This document shows positions 57,413 to 64,000 of a stretch of 64,000 nt of DNA, one piece after another. Made by a program: the position numbers and the translations under genes. The stretch spans positions 2,356,001 through 2,420,000 of the forward strand of contig NZ_CP132938.1 of assembly GCF_040358255.1 (NCBI RefSeq), written 5' to 3'. Below the pieces are notes generated by a model. The model saw only the letters and a list, made by a program, of their open reading frames with translations. It searched no databases and was not told where the DNA came from. The stretch comes from Tunturibacter gelidoferens (GTDB lineage: Bacteria > Acidobacteriota > Terriglobia > Terriglobales > Acidobacteriaceae). Numbering within the stretch: the first letter of the stretch is position 1; each line of letters begins with the position of its first letter.

Positions 57413-58030
57413 ATGGGTATGAGGATTGGTTACGGATTTGACTCGCATGCCTTCACGGCAGGTGTGCCGCTGGTGATTGGCGGACTTGCGATTGAGCATC
57501 CTGAGGGGCTGGCTGGGCACTCGGATGGCGATGTGCTGCTGCATGCGATTACGGATGCGCTGCTGGGTGCGGTGAGCGCGGGGGATATCGGGACGTTCTT
57601 TCCGCCGAGCGATCCTCGGTGGAAGGGTGCGGCTTCGAGCGTGTTTCTGCAGACGGCGTTGGAAGAGGTGGCGACGGCTGGGTACAAGATCGTGAATATC
57701 GATACGGTGCTGGTGATGGCGAAGCCGAAGATTGTGCCGATTGCGGGGGAGTTGCGGGAGAGCGTAGCGGCGCTGCTGGGCGTGAAGCCTGGTGAGGTGG
57801 GGATCAAGGCGAAGACGCCGGAGGGTTTGAATCAGGACAACGTTGCAGTGGCGCATGTGACGGTGCTACTGGAGAGCCTGGGGATTCCGGAGCCGGTGGG
57901 CGCGATGGTTGCCTCGGCTGAGGTTGATGATGAGATTGATGTAGTGGTGAAGACGCTGGTGGGGGATTCGCGCGACGTATCGGCGTTGGGACGAAAGGTG
58001 ACTCCGTTCGATACGGATGATCTTACTTAG
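57413..58030 (+). CDS. ispF: 2-C-methyl-D-erythritol 2,4-cyclodiphosphate synthase
   Basis: 205 aa from ATG 57413; ATG 57419 (MRIGYGFDSHAF) is an equal choice. Metal site FDSHAF (D-x-H) and HSDGDVLLHAITDALLGA, DIGTFFPPSD, IVNIDTVLVMAKPKI and TPEGLNQ are all present. The core ends at about residue 155; a 45-residue C-terminal extension (from PEPVGAMVASAEVDDEID) is unusual for IspF. Forms the cyclodiphosphate in the MEP pathway. Sixty bases after ispD. Confidence 0.95.
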   Translation: MGMRIGYGFDSHAFTAGVPLVIGGLAIEHPEGLAGHSDGDVLLHAITDALLGAVSAGDIGTFFPPSDPRWKGAASSVFLQTALEEVATAGYKIVNIDTVLVMAKPKIVPIAGELRESVAALLGVKPGEVGIKAKTPEGLNQDNVAVAHVTVLLESLGIPEPVGAMVASAEVDDEIDVVVKTLVGDSRDVSALGRKVTPFDTDDLT

Positions 58031-58059
58031 TTCGACTGGTGGAGGGGCGATAAAGACTT

Positions 58060-58155
58060 TGTCCTGCCGGACGGGCCCACTTCGCGTGGAGCGGTCACTT
58101 CGTGACTTGTATACCTGTTTTGGGAGTGATAGATGACGGTCCTCCCGTTGGTCGG
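58060..58155 (+). repeat. Palindromic dispersed repeat, copy D
   Basis: TGTCCTGCCGGACGGGCC, hairpin GTCAC-TTC-GTGAC (58094-58106), then GGTCCTCCCGTTGGTCGG at 58138-58155, an exact 18-base match (inverted) to 40641-40658 of copy B. Between ispF and the converging methyltransferase. Confidence 0.85.
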
Positions 58156-58182
58156 GGTCGTCTTTTTTCAACTGCCGAGTGG

Positions 58183-58857
58183 CTATTCGCTTTCGTTGAC
58201 TATTGCGATGGCGAATCCGTCGTAGCCTTTGCTGCCGACGGTCTGGAGTGCGGTCGCATCGAGCCGGGGATGGTTGCCGAGGCGCTCGAGGAAGGTGCGT
58301 GTACCTGAGACGCCGGGGTCGGAGCTGTTCGGATCGAGGATGGCGCCGTCGCGGATGACGTTGTCTCCGATGATGACGGTGCCGGGACGCGAGAGTTTGA
58401 TCGCCCACTCCAGATAGGAGGGGTTGTTGGGTTTGTCCGCATCGAGGAAGATGAGGTCGAAGGGTGCGGCTTTTTGGGCGTGCAGGTTGGCTAGAGATTC
58501 GAGCGCACTGCCGACTCTGAGGTCGACGAGCGAGGATAGGCCTGCGCGCTTGATGTTTGCCGCAGCTACGCTGGCGTGGGTGGGATTGAGCTCGAGTGTG
58601 ATCAGTGTGCCGTCTGGTGGGAGAGCGCGCGCCAGCCAGATGGTGCTGTATCCGCCGAGGGTTCCGACTTCCAGAATGCGCTTGGCTTTATGGATGCGGG
58701 CGAGCAGATGCAGAAACTTGCCCTGGTTGGGAGCTACGTCGATGGCGGGAAGTCCTGCGTCTGCGTTGACGCGAACGGCTTCGTCGAGTGCTTGATCGGG
58801 ATGAACGAGAGTGTCGGTGAGGAAGCGGTCGACTGAGGTCCAGAGATCTTGATTCAT
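58183..58857 (-). CDS. SAM-dependent O-methyltransferase (catechol-type)
   Basis: 224 aa from ATG 58857 (MNQDLWTSVDRFL). Class I methyltransferase 3 family: KFLHLLARIHKAKRILEVGTLGGYSTIWLARAL (motif I), LITLELNPTHASVAAANI, FDLIFLDADKPNNPSYLEW (metal-binding Asp) and GDNVIRDGA. It methylates catechol-like or small hydroxylated substrates with Mg2+. Substrate unknown. Divergent from the M14 peptidase. Confidence 0.93.
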   Translation of the reverse strand: MNQDLWTSVDRFLTDTLVHPDQALDEAVRVNADAGLPAIDVAPNQGKFLHLLARIHKAKRILEVGTLGGYSTIWLARALPPDGTLITLELNPTHASVAAANIKRAGLSSLVDLRVGSALESLANLHAQKAAPFDLIFLDADKPNNPSYLEWAIKLSRPGTVIIGDNVIRDGAILDPNSSDPGVSGTRTFLERLGNHPRLDATALQTVGSKGYDGFAIAIVNESE

Positions 58858-58971
58858 ATAGTGACGAGGATAACGGTGCTTGACTGGCGGGGCAAATTGC
58901 GCGCCGGGGTCGCTTGCATTCGTAGGAATGTTAGCGTGTTCGTAGAGAGTTGATCGTGCGAGGAGTTTGAG

Positions 58972-60870
58972 ATGCGAATTGGTTCCGGCGTTGGCGTGGT
59001 TTTTGTGGCGGCTTTGGTTTTGGGTGGAGTGGCGCGGGGGCAGACGGTGGCTGATATAAGTTTGCAGCCGCATGCAGCGGGTAGTGTGGCTTGCACGCCT
59101 AGTGGTAATGCGGCGTGGATGACTCCGGCGGAGAAGAGTTGCTATGCGACGACTCCGGATTATGCGGAGACGATGGCCTATCTGAATCGCGTGCAGGGTG
59201 CGGCGCCGGGGCAGGTGAAGATTGAGGCGTTTGGGAAGACAGGCGAAGGGCGCGAGTTGGATGTGGTGGTGGTTTCGCGGGATGGAGTATTTGATCCTTC
59301 TGAGTTACATAAAGCGAAACGGCCGATTGTGCTGGTGCAGAACTCGATTCATGCGGGGGAGATGGACGGGAAGGATGCGTGCCTTGCGCTGCTGCGGGAC
59401 ATGGTGATCTCGAAGACGAAGGCGAACTTGCTGGAGCGGGCGGTGTTTGTGTTTATTCCGATCTACAACGCGGATGGGCATGAGCGGAGGAGCGCTTATA
59501 ACCGCATCAACCAGGCTGGTCCGGCGGAGATGGGGTGGCGGGGCAATGGAACGAATCTTAATCTGAACCGTGATTATCTGAAGCTGGATACGCCGGAAGC
59601 GCGTGCGTTTATGACGATGTTTCATCGCTGGCTGCCGGACTTTTTTGTAGATGACCACGTGACCGATGGCGCGGACTATCAGTATGACGTGACGTTCACG
59701 ATTGATGACGGGCCGAATGTACCGAGGGGAACGGCGAAGTGGGTGGATGAGGTGGCGACGTCGACGCTGGAGAAGTATGTGGACTCGCATGGGCATCTGG
59801 CTTCGCCTACCTATATCAATTTTGTGAATGACAATGATCCGGGTGACGGGCTCGGGTTCAATGATGATCCGCCACGATTTTCGACGGGCTATGTGATTCT
59901 TGAGGGGCGGCCGGGGATGCTGGTTGAGCTGCATATGTTGAAGGACTACAAGACGCGGGTTACGGGCAACTACGAGATTCTTGCCGGGCTGATGGAGTTG
60001 ATGAATCGGGATGCGGACAAGGTGATTGCGCTGAATGCCGCGGCGGACAAGGAGGCAGAGGCGCTGGGCGCGCACCCGCTCGGGAATGTCATGTATCCGC
60101 TGGCGCTGGAATGGAGTGGGGAGACGACACCGTTTCTGTTTCGCGGGTACAAGTACACGCGGGAGTTGAGTGCAGTTTCGGGGGCGATGCGTGTGGAGTA
60201 TTCGCATGAGCCGTGGAATGTTTCGCTGCCGTTCCAGACCGGGTTTAAGGTGAAGGCAGAGACGAAGGCGCCGGCTGCGTACATTGTTCCCGCACAGTGG
60301 GTGAAGGTGATTGATGTGCTGGCGGCGCATCAGGTGGACATTGAGCGGACGACGGCGGCGTGGTCGGGAGATGTGGAGACGTATCAATGCGGCGGGATGG
60401 CGTGGCAGGAGCCTCCTTTCGAAGGACGGCATCCTACGTTCAATGGCGAGGCTATGCATGATCCGGGAAAGTATGGGAGTTGTGTTCTGGTGCGGGAGAA
60501 GAGGAGCTTTCCGGCGGGGTCGGCGGTGGTGCGGCTGAATCAGCGGCTGTCGAAGGTGGCGCTGGAGTGGCTGGAGCCGGCGGCGCCTGACTCGGCGCTG
60601 CAGTGGGGCTTCTTCGATTCGATCTTTGAGCAGAAGGAGTATGGCGAGGCCTATGTGCTGGAGTCGCTGGCGCGCGAGATGATGGCGAAGGACCCGAAGC
60701 TGAAGACGGAGTTCGAGAAGAAGGTAGCGAGTGATCCGGTGTTTGCGGGGAACCCATATGCCCGACTGGAGTTTTTCTATGAGCGGACTCCCTGGTTTGC
60801 GGCTAACCAGGTGGGACAGTATCCGGTGGGGCGTTTGCTGAGGGTTGAGGGAGTGCCGGTGGGGCGGTAG
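58972..60870 (+). CDS. M14-family zinc carboxypeptidase-like protein, exported
   Basis: 632 aa with a signal peptide (VGVVFVAALVLGGVARGQT). Zinc ligands H127 and E130 in IHAGEMDGKDA and H229 in FVDDHVTDG. Conserved PIYNADGHERRSAYNR and NGTNLNLNRDYLKLDTPEARAF follow, with a candidate catalytic Glu in LVELHMLKDY. The C-terminal 270 residues form an extra domain common in acidobacterial M14 proteins. Probably trims peptides in the periplasm or outside. Confidence 0.92.
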   Translation: MRIGSGVGVVFVAALVLGGVARGQTVADISLQPHAAGSVACTPSGNAAWMTPAEKSCYATTPDYAETMAYLNRVQGAAPGQVKIEAFGKTGEGRELDVVVVSRDGVFDPSELHKAKRPIVLVQNSIHAGEMDGKDACLALLRDMVISKTKANLLERAVFVFIPIYNADGHERRSAYNRINQAGPAEMGWRGNGTNLNLNRDYLKLDTPEARAFMTMFHRWLPDFFVDDHVTDGADYQYDVTFTIDDGPNVPRGTAKWVDEVATSTLEKYVDSHGHLASPTYINFVNDNDPGDGLGFNDDPPRFSTGYVILEGRPGMLVELHMLKDYKTRVTGNYEILAGLMELMNRDADKVIALNAAADKEAEALGAHPLGNVMYPLALEWSGETTPFLFRGYKYTRELSAVSGAMRVEYSHEPWNVSLPFQTGFKVKAETKAPAAYIVPAQWVKVIDVLAAHQVDIERTTAAWSGDVETYQCGGMAWQEPPFEGRHPTFNGEAMHDPGKYGSCVLVREKRSFPAGSAVVRLNQRLSKVALEWLEPAAPDSALQWGFFDSIFEQKEYGEAYVLESLAREMMAKDPKLKTEFEKKVASDPVFAGNPYARLEFFYERTPWFAANQVGQYPVGRLLRVEGVPVGR

Positions 60871-60915
60871 TCGGTCGATGTTCTATGATGGTGAGCTTCC
60901 GAAGAGAGGTGAGCT

Positions 60916-61347
60916 ATGCACGATCTTGTTGTAGATCTTATGGCGGTCGCTGTGTGCGGAGCGCTGGGCGGCTTCGTCAATGTGTTCATCGGGGACTCAG
61001 GACTTCACCTGCCGGTGATAGAGGAAGGCGTCTTTCGTCCGGGCTACATCGGCGTGGTGATAGTGGGCATCGTTGCGGCGGTTGGGGCGTGGCTTGCGAC
61101 GCAGACCTCGGCACTTACGGGGAATTTCGCGCCGTCTCCTGCGGTTACGTTGAGGCTGTCTGAGTTGAGTACGGCGATTCTTGTTGGTTTTGGCGGGGCG
61201 CGGTGGTTCAAGTCGGAGGCCGAGACGACGATCTTTCGCAAGACGGCGGCTGTTGCGGCGAGCAAGTCGGCGGATAGTGAGGCCGCGGCGACGATCGCTG
61301 CGGGAACTCCTATTCAGGCATTGACCGCGGCGAACAGGATGCGGTGA
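60916..61347 (+). CDS. Small membrane protein of unknown function
   Basis: 143 aa with two or three hydrophobic segments (LVVDLMAVAVCGALGGFVNVFIG; YIGVVIVGIVAAVGAWLAT; STAILVGFGGARWF) and an Ala/Thr-rich tail. It may resemble DUF4257-like proteins but I am not sure. AGAGGTGAGCT precedes ATG 60916. Forty-five bases after the M14 gene. Confidence 0.65.
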   Translation: MHDLVVDLMAVAVCGALGGFVNVFIGDSGLHLPVIEEGVFRPGYIGVVIVGIVAAVGAWLATQTSALTGNFAPSPAVTLRLSELSTAILVGFGGARWFKSEAETTIFRKTAAVAASKSADSEAAATIAAGTPIQALTAANRMR

Positions 61348-61473
61348 CTTGTGGCGTTTTTGAACATTATGAGAAGAAGATAAGGACGTTCGCGTATAGA
61401 TGTGAAATATCGTATGTCAGCAAACGTTTAGTCGCGATAGACTTCCACTATTCTGTTTTTCCCTCGAGGGTTG

Positions 61474-63387
61474 ATGAAAAGTAAGATCGCGCTTGTGCTG
61501 TGTTTGCTGACGATGGTTGCTGGTAGAGTGCTGGCGCAGGCTCCAGCGGCGAGTCAGGAAGAGTTCATCAAGTCGCACTATGCGAAGTTTGAATATCGCA
61601 TTCCGATGCGAGATGGGGTGAAGCTGTTTGTGTCGGTGTATACGCCGCAGGCGGGGGCGTTTAAGGATGCGGGGCCGTATCCGTTTTTGATGACGCGGAC
61701 GCCGTACAGCTGCGGTCCTTATGGCGAGGACAAGATGCCGACGCGACTAGGAGCGAGCCAGGAGCTGCTGGAGTCGGGCTACATCTTTGTGTGCGGAGAT
61801 GCTCGTGGGCGGTATCAGAGCGAGGGTGTGTTTCAGGAGATGAGTCCGCATATCGAGGACAAGAAGTCGAATAAAGATGTGGATGAGTCGACGGATATGT
61901 ACGACACGGTTGAGTTTCTGCTGAAGCATGTGGAGAACAACAACGGCAAGGTGGGGATTACCGGGATTTCGTATCCGGGGTTTTATACGTCGGCGAGCAT
62001 TATCGATTCGCATCCGGCGATCAAGGCAGCCAGTCCGCAGGCTCCGATGACGAATCTATTCTTCAATGATGATGGGTACCATGGCGGCGCGTTTATGTTG
62101 TCGGCCAACTATGGGTTTTACATTTTTTTTAAGCCACAGAAAACGCCTATGCTGCCCGAGAAACGGGCCACGTATGACTTAGGTGTTCCAGATAGTTACA
62201 AATTTTATTTGAAGGCCGGACCGACAGGAAGTTTGGATAAGGCGTTCGACGGATCGAACTTCTTGTTTCACGATCAGTTGGTGCATACAACGTACGACGA
62301 GTATTGGAAGAAACGTGATCTTTCGCTGCATATGAAGAATGTGCATGCGGCGGTGATGACGGTCGGTGGATGGTTCGATGCGGAGGATCTGTCGGGGCCG
62401 TTCAAGACGTTTCATGCGATCGATGAGTTCAATCCCGGTGCGGTGAATACGCTGGTGGTGGGACCCTGGACGCATGGCGGATGGTCACGCAACGACGGGG
62501 ACCGTCTTGGCGATGTGACGTTCAATTCGAAGACTTCACTGTTCTATCGAGAGAACATCGAGTATCCGTTTTTTGAGCATTATTTGAAGGGGCGTGATGG
62601 GGGAGTGCTGCCAAAGGCCTATGTGTTTGAGACGGGAAGCAATGTTTGGAAGAAGTATGATGCGTGGCCTCCAAAGTCTGCGGCGGCGAAGATGCTCTAT
62701 TTTCACGCGGACGGCAGGCTCAGCTTCGATGCTCCTAACGAGAAGGCTGGTGTGGATGAGTATGTGAGTGATCCGGCACATCCTGTGCCGTTTGTGGATT
62801 ACACAACGGACACGGTGCCGCAACGGTATATGGATGACGATCAGCGGTTTGCCTCGCGGCGACCTGATGTATTGACGTATGAAACCGAACCTCTGACGGA
62901 GGATGTGACGGTTGCAGGGCCGGTGCGGCCGAAGCTAAAGGTGTCCTCCAGCGGGACTGACGCGGATTTTGTGGTGAAGCTGATTGATGTTTATCCGGAT
63001 GATTATCCTGATCCTCCAAACGACGCTGTGGGTAAGCGGGTGGTTGGTGCTGCGCCAGTTTTGATGGGTGGGTATGAACAACTGGTGCGGGGCGAGCCGA
63101 TGCGGGCGAAGTTTCGGGATAGCTGGGAGAAGCCGACTGCGCTTACGCCAGGAAAGATGGTGGAGGTGGATGCAGAGATGCCGGATGTCAATCATACGTT
63201 CCGCACGGGGCATCGGATTATGGTGCAGGTACAGAGCTCGTGGTTTCCGTTGGTGGACAGGAATCCGCAGACGTTTGTGGATATTCCGTTTGCGAAGCCT
63301 GAGCAGTTCGTGAAGGCGACGGAGAGTGTTTATCGGAATGTTGGAGCGGCTAGTGGGGTTGAGGTGCTGGTCGTGCCGCAGCACTGA
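61474..63387 (+). CDS. CocE/NonD-family (S15-type) hydrolase, exported
   Basis: 637 aa from ATG 61474 (a TTG lies just upstream). Signal peptide ends near RVLAQAP. Alpha/beta hydrolase domain: FEYRIPMRDGVKLFVSVYTP, PFLMTRTPYSCGPYG, FVCGDARGRYQSEG, nucleophile S166 in GITGISYPGF, then WTHGGWS with the likely catalytic His. The C-terminal jelly-roll (about 430-637) is the X-Pro dipeptidyl-peptidase C-terminal type. Hydrolyses acyl esters, amides or proline peptides, presumably outside the cytoplasm. Confidence 0.94.
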   Translation: MKSKIALVLCLLTMVAGRVLAQAPAASQEEFIKSHYAKFEYRIPMRDGVKLFVSVYTPQAGAFKDAGPYPFLMTRTPYSCGPYGEDKMPTRLGASQELLESGYIFVCGDARGRYQSEGVFQEMSPHIEDKKSNKDVDESTDMYDTVEFLLKHVENNNGKVGITGISYPGFYTSASIIDSHPAIKAASPQAPMTNLFFNDDGYHGGAFMLSANYGFYIFFKPQKTPMLPEKRATYDLGVPDSYKFYLKAGPTGSLDKAFDGSNFLFHDQLVHTTYDEYWKKRDLSLHMKNVHAAVMTVGGWFDAEDLSGPFKTFHAIDEFNPGAVNTLVVGPWTHGGWSRNDGDRLGDVTFNSKTSLFYRENIEYPFFEHYLKGRDGGVLPKAYVFETGSNVWKKYDAWPPKSAAAKMLYFHADGRLSFDAPNEKAGVDEYVSDPAHPVPFVDYTTDTVPQRYMDDDQRFASRRPDVLTYETEPLTEDVTVAGPVRPKLKVSSSGTDADFVVKLIDVYPDDYPDPPNDAVGKRVVGAAPVLMGGYEQLVRGEPMRAKFRDSWEKPTALTPGKMVEVDAEMPDVNHTFRTGHRIMVQVQSSWFPLVDRNPQTFVDIPFAKPEQFVKATESVYRNVGAASGVEVLVVPQH

Positions 63388-63448
63388 TACCTGCGATTAC
63401 AAGGAAGGTGCGGGCGATCGTCGGCGTGTTTCACGATCGCCCGTTGTT

Positions 63449-64000
63449 TTAGCCGCGGAAGGCTGGTCCGCCAAAGGGAGTGCCTACGACGCCGCCGTCG
63501 ACGAAGAACTCGACTGCGTTGACGTAGGAGGAGTCGTCGGAGGCGAGGAAGAGGACTGCTTTTGCGAGCTCCTCTGCTTCGCCTAAGCGGCCTAGCGGAA
63601 TCGTAGAGGCGATGCGCGTTGCTAGAACATCGTTCTCTTCGCTGGTGCGGGTGTTGCGGGTCCAGATGGGTGTCTTGATTGGTCCGGGAGCGACGACGTT
63701 GACCCGAATGCCGCGGGGAGCGAGATCGGCGGCCATGGAGCGGGAGAGACCGCGGAGGCCGGCCTTGCTTGCGGCGTATGCGGCGTAGCCTGGCTGGCCG
63801 AGCGATCCGATGACGGAGCCATTGAAGATGACGGAAGAACCGTCTTTGAGGATGGGGAGAGCCTCTTGGACGGTGAAGAACGCGCCGGTGAGGTTGATGC
63901 GGATGATGTTTTCGAAGGTCGCTTCGTCGGTGTTGCCGGTGGTTGTTTGTCCGGCGATGCCGGCGTTGGCGAAGACAATGTCGAGGTGGCCGAAGTCTTT
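63449..64000 (-). CDS. SDR oxidoreductase, N-terminus outside window
   Basis: 184 C-terminal codons visible. Reads from the window edge FGHLDIVFANAGIAG with the NAG motif, IFNGSVIGS (catalytic Ser), YAAYAASKAGLR (Tyr and Lys), RVNVVAPGPIKTP, IPLGRLGEAEELA and EFFVDGG. The TGxxxGxG cofactor loop lies beyond 64000. Resembles the SDR at 18257. The last residues GTPFGGPAFRG form a short extra tail. Confidence 0.92.
   Translation of the reverse strand, partial: KDFGHLDIVFANAGIAGQTTTGNTDEATFENIIRINLTGAFFTVQEALPILKDGSSVIFNGSVIGSLGQPGYAAYAASKAGLRGLSRSMAADLAPRGIRVNVVAPGPIKTPIWTRNTRTSEENDVLATRIASTIPLGRLGEAEELAKAVLFLASDDSSYVNAVEFFVDGGVVGTPFGGPAFRG

Noticed and set aside
59305..60459. 384-aa minus-strand reading frame
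   Set aside because: Antisense shadow of the M14 peptidase; Arg/His-rich composition with no motif.

Overview
The window looks like a chromosomal segment of an acidobacterium of the Terriglobia type (Edaphobacter/Granulicella/Terriglobus-like). I infer this from the moderately high GC content, a bbp2-type outer-membrane porin, a DUF4260 membrane protein, an M14 peptidase and a CocE hydrolase with signal peptides, a Gram-negative LptE lipoprotein, and families of short palindromic repeats that also intrude into coding genes. No species assignment is possible from sequence reading alone.

The left part (about 1-28,800) is accessory and heavily eroded. It opens with a divergent metallo-hydrolase/TetR pair and a frameshifted DoxX gene. 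A trypsin-like protease fragment and a large helicase-type gene broken by three frameshifts follow, then an intact HipBA toxin-antitoxin operon and two conserved hypotheticals. From 9.1 to 19.5 kb lies a cluster of oxidoreductases and small enzymes: an aldo/keto reductase, DUF2255, a Tat-exported carboxymuconolactone-decarboxylase-like protein, several short-chain dehydrogenases (SDRs), a cupin, a monooxygenase-like ABM protein, an NmrA-like protein and NTF2-like proteins. AraC and TetR regulators control parts of it, and one TetR gene has twin palindromic operators in front of it. From 19.5 to 28.8 kb come a conserved 445-aa protein and a GH63-type glucosidase, surrounded by truncated genes (DHA2 and NarK transporters, YhcG-type nuclease, outer-membrane protein, a hemD/TonB-receptor chimera). 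Two tRNA 3' halves (Leu-like at 8.7 kb, Pro at 25.8 kb) both start at the anticodon loop, as expected of old integration scars.

From the tRNA-Cys at 28,968 onward the window is compact core chromosome with almost no broken genes. It holds peroxiredoxin, PhzF, a receiver protein, recG, an MFS exporter, an ABC exporter pair, VOC, HTH and porin genes, a DUF374 acyltransferase, queA, polA, an AI-2E transporter, an Fpg/Nei glycosylase, a sulfurtransferase, DsrE, lptE-holA, tilS-ftsH, ispD-ispF, an O-methyltransferase, an M14 peptidase, a CocE hydrolase and a partial SDR. Base skew on the + strand flips from C-rich to G-rich just after polA (about 45.5 kb), independently of gene direction.

The most unusual signals are not protein genes. 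They are two arrays of CACCAC units spaced by one helical turn upstream of queA and lptE, a four-copy palindromic repeat family with compensatory stem changes, hairpin direct repeats bracketing the DsrE gene, and repeat-derived segments carried in frame inside holA and recG.
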